In this document: positions 36,993-50,222 of the stretch, in pieces
Numbering within the stretch: the first letter of the stretch is position 1
Layout of the letters: each line of letters begins with the position of its first letter
Assembly: GCA_027886175.1 (NCBI GenBank)
Contig: JAJNNQ010000018.1
Coordinates: 14,923,001-14,987,000 of the forward strand
DNA: 64,000 nucleotides
Origin: Phylloscopus collybita
Taxonomy: Eukaryota > Chordata > Aves > Passeriformes > Phylloscopidae
Direction: 5' to 3'
Translations under genes and position numbers: made by a program
The notes under the pieces: generated by a model
Seen by the model: only the letters and a program-made list of their open reading frames with translations
What the model was told of the DNA's origin: nothing
Database searches by the model: none

Positions 36993-37395
36993 GTTAAATA
37001 GAAGTACTGAATTCGTACTTACTATAGTTTTATGAGATCAGCCTATGAGATATTAAGCTTAACAGAATGCTCTTTAATATTTAGTATGGTCAAATGCTTT
37101 TTGGATTATGCAATATGCAGCACTCAGTTAGAGGATAAACACTTTTACCTACTGATAAGACTTGGAACAGTTCATCCATGTACACTCTAGAAACAGATAA
37201 TTATGTCACCAGGTCCCATCTTCTATTAGTCTAAGTGAAACTTCTTGTGTTTTCCAGATAATGATCTAAATCACCTGTTCAGAAGAAATATTAATGGGAT
37301 TCCCATGAGACTCCTGACATTTGCTGATGTTCCTGTTAGAAGACCTATCACCTCATTTTGAAAACACTAATAAAAGCACCAGTATTCAAACTGCA
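36993..37395 (+). ncRNA. Putative last exon of the SCARNA13 host gene
   Basis: An acceptor, CTTGTGTACCAG, ends at 36992, 27 bases after the scaRNA 3' end. AATAAA at 37369-37374 could end the transcript near 37395. Together with the donor at 36663 this places the scaRNA in a 330-base intron. No open frame of note. Model from splice and poly(A) signals only. Confidence 0.35.
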
Positions 37396-39223
37396 GGGCT
37401 TAAAAGCTCACAGTCAGTCATAAACTGAGTTAACTTCAGGCACTCTGCTGCAGAATTACCATCTATAAATTTGTTGCTTGTTCTCATGTGGTGTACAAGG
37501 AGCTGGACATCCAAGAATGATACTGTCAGCAAAAAGGTTTTCATTTGTTTTTAAAAAGGGCTGAGGTAGCTAGTGAGAAAGAAAAGTCTCATTTCTGTTT
37601 ATCAGGACAGGACATGTTTTCATGTTCAAGTCTGACATCTCTGTCATTCTGAGTTGTGATAGTTACTGAAAATGAAGTCCCTTGTGCCCTAACAATTGAG
37701 CTCTGTTTAGGTGGCAGGGGTTTTTTTGTTTGTTTGTTTGTTGGTTTGTTTTGTTTTGTTTTTAATTGAAGTTTTTAAGTGGGATAGCTTGAGCTCCAGC
37801 TGTTTTGCATGCCAGGTAAATAATCTCAGTGTACCATCACGGTAACATCTGGCAGCACCAGCATATCCTCAGTTTGGAGAGCATGTGAATGCTTAAAATG
37901 TACTCAGAATTCTGGGCTGCCTGAATTGTGAACTGTGAAAACATATCTGTGAAAAGTTCCTGGTTTTTTTTTGAAATGTACTAGTTTTAAAAAGTTGTGC
38001 AACAAACAGCAGAAACATAGAAATGCTGTGGAGTTTTTACAGGGAAATAGACATTTTGGAATCTGAACTGTACCTGCCTTCCTGTTTTGGATCTAACCTG
38101 GAGATCTATAAGCAAGTTTGTTTCTGAACTGGATAGGTAATTAATAGGTATCCATGGATTTATGGCATGTTCCTAAGAGGGTGTTTGTGTTAGCCTTAAA
38201 ATACAACAGTCCATTTCATAAATGAGAGAGGTGAAGAATATTCAATTTAACTGATGGTGATAAACGTGATCTAAGGCACTTTTTTATTTAATTCGTGTAA
38301 AGATACCTTTTTTGATTTAAACCATGTAAAGAGAGGGGTCATGGTAATCATCCAAGGAGACATGTCTGGGCCCCACATTTAACAAATAGAACGGAAGGTC
38401 ATGTTCAGGTTTGAATGTGGACCTTTAAATGAGGCACTTGTTAGACTTCATTTACTTCTTAATGATGCTGATATCACTGTGTGCCTCTTTTCACTGAGCT
38501 TTGTGAGTTGTGACACTGTCCTGAAGCAAGGACAAGTAGTATGACCTTTGTAATAGAGGAGCAGATTTATTCTTTGGGAAAAGCAAGCTGCTTGCAACCA
38601 TTCTGGCATATGAAAATCTGTTAATCCTTGTTTCTGATTTGCAGATAGTAGTGGTTCTTGAGTCTTTCAGTGTTATGGAGAAAGCATAATTTTATATGCC
38701 TCTATTTCCATGCAGAACTGAGAAATAACACCTCTAATGAGAGGTGTTGCCTCTTTTCATCCAGGAGTTAGGAGTGCTAAAATCTTTGATGGGCCTTAGA
38801 AAAAGACTGGGCAAGCTCAAGAAAAAAAATTATCTGCTCAAGAAAAAAATTGATACAAAGACACCATTATGGTATCCAGTTCTGAGCTAGGCAGTGGGAT
38901 TGTAATTATATACATGTCCTGTTCTTTGCTTCCTGTGTGCTCACTTTTGTCCAGTGTCACAGAAACAGGGTCTTGGTCTCTGGTATGATAATTTGTACAG
39001 TTGTAATTTACTTGGAGTGCTGGAAGTGTCTTGGCCTTTACTAAGGCTGGGAAAACCCCAGGACACTCACTGCCTGTAAGAAAGATTCTTGTGCCCCAGA
39101 TAAGGTCTGACACATGCTCTGTCACAGCAGTGGTGACAGGGGTGCTTTCATTGGCTCAGTTTATTTTAAAAAGGTGTAGGTGCAGTGAGGCACAAGAGCA
39201 TCTGTGATTATCGTGTGTGTCGT

Positions 39224-39243
39224 GACCACGAGGGGGCCCTGGC
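39224..39243 (+). promoter_or_regulatory. CTCF-like motif
   Basis: Contains CCACGAGGGGGCCCTG, close to the CTCF core CCASYAGRKGGCRS with differences at two positions. It sits between the GLRX5/SCARNA13 unit and the 45-kb promoter, a plausible place for an insulator. Motif match by eye only. Confidence 0.5.
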
Positions 39244-42200
39244 AGCTTCGGTCTGGGTGAGCCTGGAGTTACACACTGTGGTACAAGGGCAGGGCTGATT
39301 GTTTGGTGCCTTAGTGGTTACATCCCTTCTTGTTCAGCACTTTTAATTACCTTACCTCTTCTATATATACATAATTTTAATTACAGTATTTTGCTATGTA
39401 ATTTTGAGGAATGCATCTCATTACAAAAACTCAACTCAGCTTTAATAAATAGCACTGGCCATTTGATCTCCTCTGTGGCAGAAGACAGATAGTACCAAGC
39501 ATGTCATCACATGTGAGTTTCATCTGTATGAACTATTTCCTCAAGGAAAAATTCGAGAGTTTTGCACACATCACTGTATTTGTAAAGTAGAAGGAATTGG
39601 TATGAAGAATCTTAGTGGTAAGGTTTTTTGTATACCTTAAAGAGTTTTTAAGCTTGGTATGCCAATATTTCAATAAAGATTCTTTCTCTGCACACCCTTT
39701 AGTCTTTCATTTTTTTCCAGGAATGTGTGTTTGTGAAATCAGCAGGTGCTTTGAACTTGCTGTGCTTTAAATTTTAAATCCCTGCCTGCTGACCACAGAT
39801 ATTGATGTCATATGTATGCTAAAAGTGTCCATGAGTACAGTAGGACTATATTTTATCAATTCGTCTTCAGAGTTTTTATGTGATGTGAAGCAAATCAGAC
39901 CCAAACGTGTAGCAGAAACTTAAAATGGGAGAGGAGGAGTGGATGTGTTGGGCATACTTGCATTTGTAATGTGTGCACTCAAAGATGAAGAACAGGGTCA
40001 AAGTATCTCTTGTGGGAGGTAAAAATGCAAATTCTTAAAGGGGGGCCCAGAAATTTGAATTTTTAGATTGCTGTAGTTAATTTAAAAGAAAAACTTGCAA
40101 AACCAGAAATAACAATATACAGGTGAGGGATGTTTGGGTTTGGTTTTTTTTTTTTTTTAATGTTCTAAATGTTTTTACTCTCAGTTTTTGAAGTATAAAA
40201 ACGTGTATATTTTGAAAATCTGACTTTTCAAAGAGTATTTCTAAATGCTCAGTATAGATACAGTGATTTTTATTACCCTCACTGTGCACGTGCATTGGTT
40301 TTATTGCTCATAACTCCATCCCACAAACAGGTTTTTGGGGGGATGATTATTAACTATACGCTTTAGAGGGCAAGCAGTTCTTTCACAGAACAGGCAGCTT
40401 CTCCACAAATGCAACCATATTCATCTTTCCTCAAATTTCCTTTAAAATAATTGCATGTTTTCTAATGCTTCCCTTTAAGTTAATTTCTTGCAATTCAGTG
40501 ATTGAAGTTTCCATCCTGCAGTACTTTAAATGTTTCCTTAAGTTCGTAATAGCCTTCCCTTGTTAATACCCATGGCAGCTGAGGTTGCTCGCCAGCCTCC
40601 ACATAGCTAGTAACTTGCAGGATAAAGAACTTGGCTCTGAAAGTTGTGTGTCATTTAATTGTAGCAGTTCTTGGGCTTGTATAAAGGCTTGCTTTATAAT
40701 CAGCTTTGACTTCATTTTAAACAGACAAACAAAAGCATTTTCAGCCTGGGAAAAAGCTCTGAGTTTCAAAACAATCAGTTTCCTTGTCACAGTGATGCTC
40801 AGATCATTCTGAATCATCCTTGGACTCCCTTTCTTATCAGTAGCCCTTTTGCTCTTTACCATCCTTGCTAGTCTTGGGAGACAGGAGGAGACAAAAGTAC
40901 ACCCTCACAGCTGCTTTCTCTCACTGTACTTTAGTTTGAGACAATTAAAGTAAGTAGATCTGTGCTGTGTTTTATGCTTAACTGCTGTGGTGAATGATTT
41001 AAGGGCTGTGTGCCATGGAAGGAGGAAAGTAAAGACTTCCTAGACCGACAGTCTTTTAAACACTGGCATACAACATTTGTTTGGTGCAGCATGTGTTTCC
41101 CATCCCTTAAAAGATGAGATCTAAACAAATTGTTCTACAAACCTGTCATGTCTAGGAAAAGGGAGACTAATAAAGGTGAAAGTGTAGCTCCAGACTACTG
41201 AGTCCCAGGGAAATCGGTATTACAAAACTATTTGTGGTGGGAAGGGAACCAAGGAATAATTTTAATTGTGGAATGTCATATATCAACAGTTGTCTTTGCT
41301 TTTTATTCAGAGGACTTCAGAGAATATTTTTAAATGAGTTGTTGGCAACTTCTATAGTTTAAAAAAACCAAAACATTTGTGGAGAGTAGTAAGGAAGAAA
41401 ACCAGAAAAATTCCAGTGGAATTGGACACAGGAGATTTGGCTTCAAATCCTGATTTTCATGGAGTCTTGGCTTCCCCTGGCTCATTTGCTGAGTGTCAAT
41501 GGGGGCATTGCTGTTAGTTACAAAAGTCAGCCCTGCATCCTAAACCTACAGCTTTCCATTTTGCTGCTGCTTCCTTCACACTTTGAGAGCACACCGAAGA
41601 GGCCCCCTTTAGGTACTGTAAGGTGCCAGTAGTTCTCCCTGCGGCCTTCTCTTCCGATATGATCCTGCCTGTGTGCTGCTCAGTAAACTACAGCATGTTT
41701 CACCTGGCTGTGAGAGTAATGGAACAGGACTGAACTTCTAGGCCAGCACTGAGAATCCATTGGATGTGACCAGACTAGAGTGTATCACACCATTTGTGAA
41801 TTTGAAAATGTGCTTGTTCTTATTGAACATAATTGGAATTATGGTATCTGATTTGCCCCACATTTCTGTTCCTTAGTGTTGAATTTGCTCTCACTCAGAA
41901 TAAGCCCAGCTTTCCCCAGCCCCTCTTGGTATCAGTTAGAATGAAAGGGATGTTACTTTTCTGCCAAACCTAATGCAACAAAAACCTTGGCTGTACTGTT
42001 AAAGTGACAGGGTGTCAGAACTGATCCAGTAGCACATAGTCTCACTTCCCTGTCGAGGCAGTCAGTCTATGCTCAGGTATGGAGCCAAATTAGACAAAAG
42101 GTAAGAGTCCAGCATATGCAGCAGGGAGGATGTGAAATGCTGGGTTTAAGTCCATGTGGTCTCTGGGAGAATAAAAGACAGGAAGTTAGGCTGGTTTGCC

Positions 42201-44108
42201 AGTGTGGTCCTTGGCCTAGAGCTCCTGAGGATATGTTGCTTTGGCATCAGCATTTACAGTTTATAGTTGATTCCTCACCAACTGAGGAGAGAATTCTTGT
42301 GTAGCAGCTCCCCCCACTACCCACAAAAGCTCTCTGTCAAGCAATGTGTGACATCTAGTAGCTATCAAACAACATGAAATGCTGAGAAGCTCCAATATTG
42401 AAACCTCTCATGCTAAAGACATGTCACTGGTATGCTGCACAGAAATGTTACTCTGCCAACACTGTCCCTCCCACCCTGACTGCTATGTGACTCATTATTT
42501 GAATAACAATTTTGTATTGCTGTACCCAAGCAAACATAAAGGAAAACATCCTAATATCTTGTAATACTAGTTTGTCATCAGTTATGAGCATGAAAAAATG
42601 GGTGTGTTACACTAATGAGAGAGAGCAGCTACCCTGCAGCATTTTAAGTGGTTCTCTGATACCCTACAGCCATCATGCAGGCCTTCCTGTGTAGTAAACC
42701 ATGCCAACACCATTGTTATGTTTGTAGCATTTGGTGCTTTCCACCCAGTCTCTTGGGCATTCTGCTCATCACAGGAAATGCCTGAAAATGCTATATATTC
42801 ACTGACTAAATCCTTGTGGTTTGGTTTATAGGCTGGGCTAACTGCTTCTAAAAATATATTCCTTTCTTCCAAAGAAAGAGAGCTAGGGCTGCAATTCTTT
42901 CCTTTTCAGAAGCCCCTCCACCCTTCCGCACTGCTTGCAGTCATTCTAACCTCTCCTTTGTCATTTAGGTGTGGTTTGTGGGCAGCTTTTTATTGTTTGG
43001 CTAATGCACTGAATGCTCATTTACTTAATGCCTGCTGTTTGCCTGTGTGTAGGGATTTTTCTAACTCAGCATGTACAAACTGTTCGAGGGAGTAAAATCA
43101 GAGCCATGAAAGCTTCCACACGGGGAAATGCAGAAAAGGATCTTCATTCAAGCAATTTTTAGATATAGTGATGTATTGTCCCCCACCAGCAAGCTTTCTG
43201 AATACAGGGGTTTAAAAGGTCTAGGTATGCAAAGTAACTTCCTAGGGGGTGGTTTCCTAAGGAATTAATCACTGCCAGTAACAGTAGTTCTTCTACTCAC
43301 CATGATAACTGAGCCTGCTTTCTTAAGGCAAATTCACAAGTAAGATTTTATATTCTCTGTCATCTACCTATTCTAGACACGTTCCTTTGGAATGCAACTC
43401 TTTTGGATTGTATCCATTTCCTCACACTATTCCAAAGGTCATTGAGAGAGAGTCAGCTCTGAATTACCATGAGCAAGGGCACAGATTCACTTATACACAC
43501 TGTCTTTATGAACTCCCTCCAAGTAAATAGTCTGTCAAAGCCAAACTAGCAAATTAATTATTTTCCAAGTTAGATGAAAGGCTTGCCCAGAAACACAAAG
43601 AGATTACAGCATTCAGTTGCCCTCTCAGTGACAATTTAAAAGATCCTAGTCACCCTAAATTGTACCACTACAGTCAGTATGCACTGTGGGCAGTCGAAGC
43701 TTCGAGGTCAGAACCAGCTGTAAAAGTGCACTCTTTACCATAAAGTTCTGACAGAATTTCCTGTGACCTTTTCCACTGCTGGTGAGGGATAGCGATTCCT
43801 ATTGCTTTGGGAGCAATATAAATACAGAGCCATTCCAGTTAAGAGTGTGCTGGCACTTGGATGGCAGATCACCTTGCTCTGTGGGCAAAAGTGAGCCCAT
43901 GAAGGCCCAGAGAACACTGCTGGTGTCAGCCAACCCACCCGGCCTTGGAGAGCTGCTGCTCACAGAATTGGGGAGCTCGCTCTTTCTTCACTTTTGAACT
44001 CCGTATCTCGAGGCTCTTGGCCACAGAACTGTTATGTGTAATCAGAGATTTTTATCGCAAATAGCTCGTTTTTCTGCTCGTTAGGCAGATGAACTGCCCA
44101 ACTTCCCA

Positions 44109-44122
44109 GCAGCAGAGGGCAG
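44109..44122 (+). promoter_or_regulatory. CTCF-like motif upstream of the 45-kb CpG island
   Basis: GCAGCAGAGGGCAG matches 13 of 14 positions of the CTCF core consensus. It lies about 0.7 kb before the CpG island, on the same strand as the 39.2-kb motif. Motif match by eye only. Confidence 0.5.
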
Positions 44123-44819
44123 CAATATAACCCCTGCCAAAGAGGATGGTTTAGTGCTTTATGAAATACAAGCTTTTCACATGCTCATTCAGTTTGTTTA
44201 CATTATAGTTCAAATTTGAAGAAGCTGTTCATTCTTTCCTCCTTCCCACCCAGTGGCTCAGCACACAGGCCCTCATATGATTACAGCTTTCTGATGCTGC
44301 AGATGGAGCACAAGATGTTAATGACTCCGGCTTCATTCACTGGGCTACAGAACCGGCGCTGTGGCTGGCAGTGCACCTCCACTGCTGCTCCTTTTGCTTC
44401 TGATTTTTTTTTCCATAACTGAGCACACAGAGTAGACTTTGTGCCTGAATCAGTACTACAATGGAAACACGTTTTGTTTCCTAAGTTTTCACTGATTTTT
44501 TTTTTCCCCTAAAATATCACTTCATGCATCTAGATGAATTCCTGTTGGCACCGCAAGTGGTGAGCTGCTGTTGTTTCATGCACGTGGAACTGCTGAGATG
44601 CAGGCTGCCTGCCTGCTTGCTGGCCATTCAAAAGAAACATTAAGAGACTTCCCCACGTGTTGACACAGATCGCTGGAGCTGCCGGCACGTGCAAGGATGG
44701 CCCGAGGCTTGTCGCCTGGTGTTTGGTGACTCCCAAAGCTCCGACTCCCCCAGCACACGACACTGTGAGAAACTCAGCTTCTCTCCTTCAGCTGCATTTC
44801 ACTCTGCTAAAAATAGCAG

Positions 44820-45490
44820 AGCGCCGGTGCTCACCTGGCGCCCAGGGCCGCCCGCCCTCCCGCCGCTGCCGCCGCGCAAGGACAGCCCGGCCCCGCTGCC
44901 CTCGGCGGGGGCTCCGCGGCCGGCGGCGCTGGCAGGGCGGGCCGGCCCGGCTTACATAACACCGCCCGCCGGGCCGGGCCGCGGCGGCGAGGGCGGGTCC
45001 TCCGCGCCGCCCCGCGCAGCCCCCGGAGCGGCGGGGCCGGTGCCGGGCGGCCCCGCCGAGGCTGAGGGAGCGCCCGAGCGGCCGCAGCGCGGCGGGGGAG
45101 AGGCAGCGCGGCCCTGGGGCTGCCCGCGGGGGAAGCGGCGGCGGCGGTGCCGCGGCGGTGAGTGGGACGGGCCCTGCTGCGCCGCTCGGGGCCTGTTGCG
45201 GGGATTGGGGGGGCTGCGGGAGGGAGAAGCGAGGAGGCGGCGGCGCCTGGGACTGCACTGACCCGTCCCGTCCCGTCCGTCCCGGCGGGCGGGAGCGCAG
45301 CGCGGCGCGGCACGGGGCAGGCGGGCTCGGCGGGGCTCGCTGTCAGCCCGCCCGGCTCCAGACCCGCCTCCTGTTGCTCGGCGGGCCGGGGCAAAACGCC
45401 GCCGGGACAGCCCGGTCCCTGCTCGGCCCCGGGCCGGCCGCCCGAGTAACGGGGGAAGCGGGCATTGCAGAGCGGGAGCGCCGGCAGGGC
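44820..45490. other. CpG island with divergent splice donors (probable SYNE3 promoter)
   Basis: A sharp GC-rich island about 8 kb beyond SCARNA13. It holds a plus-strand donor at 45157/45158 and a minus-strand donor at 44835/44834 (CAG before GTGAGC). No TATA box or conserved open frame was recognised; the long open frames on both strands come from base composition. In human the gene next to SNHG10 on this side is SYNE3, transcribed away from GLRX5, and the plus-strand exon here has that orientation. Confidence 0.75.
44955..45157 (+). other. Putative 5' UTR exon of a plus-strand gene, probably SYNE3
   Basis: GC-rich segment ending in GCGGCG before GTGAGTG, a near-perfect donor. It contains no ATG, so it would be an untranslated first exon. 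The 5' end is a guess. Identity as SYNE3 (nesprin-3, an outer nuclear membrane spectrin-repeat protein) rests only on gene order and direction next to GLRX5 and SCARNA13; no SYNE3 protein sequence is visible in the rest of the window. Confidence 0.45.
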
Positions 45491-48400
45491 TTGTCCTTGC
45501 CAGGACAGCTCCGTCAGGGCTCCCCGTCTACCCCTGATACACGTAATATCGGAGCTGCACTAACTGCAGCCTGTCTCCCTAAGTAATATATGCTAAATGG
45601 GTGAAGCCTTTTTTTAATTTAGCTTCTTTCAGAAAATCGCATCTGCGAAACGAGTGCCAGCCTGGTTCAGCACTTAGCTGCATTCTGCAACTTTTCTTCC
45701 TCAGTTAGATGTCAGGCTCTTGCCAAAGCCGGTTGCTCAGCGTTACTGTCACATTTCTTCATCTGTAGGTCCGCACTGCCAGGACTCTACTGCGGTTTGC
45801 AAGGTCCTTGTTCCTCTTCTCCCTTCCCACTTCTCTCCCCTTCAAACCTATTGGATACATCCTAGCTTGGCTCTGATTCCCCTTAAGGGATCCCCTTGTC
45901 TCACATTTTCTTCCTGAACAGTTAGAAAGTTTCCCAGTTTTTCTATTATAATGGCAACTAACATTCCGTGTAACTTCTGTGTGTAAAGTTCCCCCACACT
46001 CCAAGGTATAATAAAGCTTTGGTTTCTCATACACTGTTTTCTGACATCTTCTCTTCGCACATCCTTATTGGCTTGGCCTTGTGTGCGTTTAGATCTTTGT
46101 CCAGGAAAATTTTATTAATAGAAATAGATCTACTCAAATAGGTTAACAGACTGAAATTTGCAGGAATTATGCATGTATATATTACTAATTGTGGAAATTA
46201 TGGTTGCAAGACCCTGCTTTATTTTGCAAGTTCATCAGAGCAAGGATACCTGTCTTCTCCTTTGCCTCAAATCTAAGCCTGGCTGTCTTGAATCATTAAT
46301 GAAAAATAAAATCACTATGCTACTCTTGCCACTTCCTTGCTGCTAGTTTTGGATGATACTTTTCAGCCCTTGGTGTGGTGCATGTCATCTGAAAATCTTT
46401 GCACGCAGTGCTTGTTTTCTGAGGAAAGAATTTTAAAAATGCCACAAAACTTTCAAAGCTGATTGGTTGCCTTCAAGTGTTTTCCTTCTTTTCCTGGAAG
46501 TGTCTCAAATCTGCAGTTGCTGAAATGCACATCAGTTTGGCACAGTCTCTGTGGCTGCCAAATGTGGGAGCCAGTTGGATCTCAAGGAAATGTAACTTAT
46601 TGCACTCAGTCCTGTGGTGACTTTTTGTTCCACAAGAAACAAACATCTTTTGGTGAGTCACAGTAACATTGTTCCCTACAAACTTGTTGTCAGGAAATGG
46701 AGTCTGACAATGCCGATGGTCCCTCTATAAAAACAGCGCCCTTTCCCCTACGCCCAGTGCTGTTTGCATGTTGTTGGTGAATCACCAGATCCAGAGTCCC
46801 CTCAGACTCCCAGGGAAAACAGAATTAGCTACCATTCAAGGCGTGGTATTGTGGTGCTTGCCTCTCTTGTTGCATTTCTTCTGATAGTTCCAGTTCTTCC
46901 CTTCAGCCATATTTCACTGCTCCTCCTTTCTCTCTCACCTTGCTCAGGACTTGTACCATACCTCCAAGTCTGTTCCTGGCACATATATACTCTGTGGCCT
47001 TTGTGCACTAACCTCATTGAAAAGAGTGTCTAGCTTTTCTTTGGGAATAAGCTATTTTTTGTGCTCCTCCACTTACCTGTGGCTTACAAATCATCCTCAG
47101 AACTGTTGTATACACTTGTGGATGCTTGGCCTCAGAATGTGGCTGTACCTGTATGCACATGACTTTGGAGAGCAATTCCACTGCCTGAGGGGATGCTCCA
47201 CACCTGTGTTGCATCTTATGACAGGTAACTGGCAGTTGTTGGAAACCAGGTTTTTTGCCATCACTTAATATATGTATACACATGAGTCTTGGTGTGTGTC
47301 CCTTATGTAATATTTTTTTGCCATTTCCCAGTTTCAGCCAAGTATGACATAAGGAGAACAGCTCCAAGGTAATTAAGTTCCTGAAAATTTTGTAGAAACA
47401 GGTCAACAGGGAAAAGCAAGTCTAAAATCAGACACTTGCTAGTTTTCCCAAGTTTTTAGCTCAGTGGCTGAGTGATACATTCATATTTGACAGCCTCCAT
47501 TTGGCAATAATGTGTTTGGTGCAAATTAAGCTGTGAAGAGAAAGGGAGAAGGACTTTTCTGAGTAAATGCCCCTAAACTGGCATCTCTCTTAAAACTTCA
47601 AAGAAAACAAATAACACAGATATGATACATTGCATTTTGAACATGAGACCAGAAATTCTTGATACAGTTCAGTGTATACTTTTAATCAACCAAGGAACAG
47701 AGCTCTGTAGATCTGATTTCCTGAGCTGGCCTGGTCACAGAGTGCTTTGTTTTTACATCCCTACATCTCCAGGGCACAACTCCTGTCTTTGTTCTGCCAG
47801 GCACACATTTGCACAAGCACAGAAGGGCTATGATCTCAGCTAGTGTCTTTAGATTTATTTTATTTTGACAAAATTGGCCAACAGTTTCAAGACTGCCATT
47901 ATATAAGCATAATTCCCATGAAACCAAGCAAAAGCAGTGACCATTCATCCTGACTGAAAATAATATGTTCGGGCAGGACAAATCCCAGATCATTTGTAGC
48001 AATGATAAGATAGATACTGGATTTCTATTTTGTTTCTGTTTTGATTTGGGTTTTCTTAACTGCTAGTCTGCATCAGCTGCGGATGGGGTTTTGTGGCACA
48101 GCTTTGTCGTGTCCTCTCAAACTTGTTCTACCATGTAGACAGGTGCAATGGTGTCCCTAGAAAGGGCCCCCTTATAACTGGATTATGTATGTCCTCCTAA
48201 GGATTGTGGAATCCTGGTAATTCAGGCATGTGAAAGGAGAAAAACACATTGTAGCAGGAAAAATTCTTGAGCTCCAGGAATGTTAACAGAGGGTGTAACT
48301 GGCAAGGGAGTTTTTTTCTTGGCACCTTTTCTATATGAAGACAAAGGTATCAGGCACCTGAAATCAACAGGAATAAATACCAGGTCCTTCAATACCTCTT

Positions 48401-49974
48401 TGAGTCTGGCTGAAAACCTTCTCACTGTCTTTGGAATGCAGTAAGTGGAATACTCTTCTCTTGAAGGAAAATATCTTTTAGGGTCATGCTTACTGATGGT
48501 CAGTAATGTCTCAAGCTTCTTCAGGCTGCAATTTTGTGAAATTAAAACATGCAAAACAGGTGGTCAAGGTCCCTTTTGATCATGCTAGTCTGCTCTACAA
48601 ACAACTGAGTGATAGGAATTTAGTGCCTTTAGTTAATATTCATTAAAGTGGTCTGAAATGACACGAGAAAAACTGAAAAGTGTCATTAGTTGCCATCAAA
48701 TGCAGTGTTTAAAGTTCAAAACAGCCTGATATTGATTAGTTATAGGGCCCAAATGTCACAATTTTGCTTACATTTTGGTCTGAAATACAATTGTATTGCC
48801 TGGCATATGCAGACCTTTCTTATAATACTTCCATGACTAACTGCAGTGTTCTCAGCATCAACTTAAACAGTCTTGTTCTTTTGTTTGAAAGTTTGCTCTT
48901 CTTGTTTGTTTTCCAGTGTTTGTCGAGGGCATAACAGTTGAGGTACTGAGGAAACTGAGTCTTTTAAACTGGAAGTGGAGATCCTTACACAAGGATTGCT
49001 CCTCACACAGTGTGCAGAGCTGGAGTTCCAAGTCAGTCCTTACCTTCCAGAAGGACTGATGACTCTGCAACATGCTGTCTGTTAGACATTGCTGTGGAGT
49101 CACTGCTTTGTGGACTTTAAGTAGCATGAAATGTTGCTTATCATATGTTCCTGTATTGCTGGTAAATTGCATCACAGGATGGTACTGCCTGAATGACAGA
49201 AAAACTACTCAGAGAGTAGAGGCCTGGGGTATTTAACTTCAGGTATCTGAAGTGGCCCCACTTCAATGCTGAGGAAAAAGTGGTAGGTCTGACTGGGGCA
49301 GTGGTTTTCACTGACACCCCATATCAAACGAATAACCAATCTTTGATGTCTTTCTGTGCACACAGCTTAATTGTATTTCAAGGAAAGTGCATTGATTTCA
49401 AGGGGGTGTGGAAACATTTCTTTCCCTTAGACAGAACTGACTTTTAATGTCTCTGCTGTTACAAACTTCTTTTCTATGTCACACTTAAACAAAAGACATA
49501 GACTTTATATGAAGTCCCTCATATCAAGGAATTTCAAGGGAATTTCTGCTTTGACTATAACAGACTGAGGATTAGAGTGCAGTCTCAGTCTTGGGATATC
49601 ACTGAACAGGTGCGTGAAAAAACATACTGGAAGAAGTTAAGAGATAGCAGGAAACTGGGAGAACCAGGAGATTGTAATTTGATTGGAATTCAGGTATCAA
49701 GCTGTGGCTTGTTTGTTTTGTTCTTGATTAGTGTTTATTTAGTGGCACTGAAAGGTGAAATAGCTGCTGTTACAGTTGTGCTATGCAGAAAGCCTTTTGA
49801 GAAACATGACAGTAATACTTGGGAGCACAAGCTGAATGAGAGCCCCACGTGGGATAGCTTGTGCTGGGGAACTTACTGTTCTCCGTAGTGGATATAGTGC
49901 CTGTCTCCAGGGAGTTCTAGACACACTTTACATAAGGCTACATGCTGCTCCCCTTGTGTTTGGTTATGATTATA

Positions 49975-50222
49975 ATAAGAATAGAAGGGACCTACAACAA
50001 TCACCTGGTGCAACTGCCTGACCACTTGGAGGCTAAGAGTTAAAGCACATTATTAAGGGCACTGAATGCCTCAAACACTGACAGGCTTGACCACCTCTCT
50101 CTGTTGCAGTCTTTGACCACCCTGTTAGGCAGGAACTGCTTCCTAATGTCCAGTTTAAACCTCCCTTAATGCGGCTTTGCCTGCCACAAGTTTGCTCTGT
50201 GATCTTGAAGGAGCATGTACAG
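49975..50222 (-). mobile_element. CR1 LINE fragment
   Basis: Reverse-complement CR1 3' region: AATAGAAGGGACC at the left, GTGCAACTGCCTGACC, AACACTGACAGGCTTG, TTTGACCACCCTGTTAGG and CTAATGTCCAGTTTAAACC. The terminal octamers at the left edge are lost. Non-coding. Confidence 0.88.

Larger units (their letters stand above)
37396..44819. other. Intergenic sequence between the SCARNA13 host gene and the 45-kb CpG island
   Basis: AT-rich, with no recognised gene. It holds a (TTTG)-rich run at 37720-37763, a T run near 40145-40158 and two CTCF-like motifs (39224-39243 and 44109-44122). Short open frames have no recognisable homology. Confidence 0.55.

Noticed and set aside
44657..45586. Overlapping 140-190-codon open frames in the 45-kb CpG island
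   Set aside because: Compositional open frames on both strands; the plus-strand exon before the donor contains no ATG.
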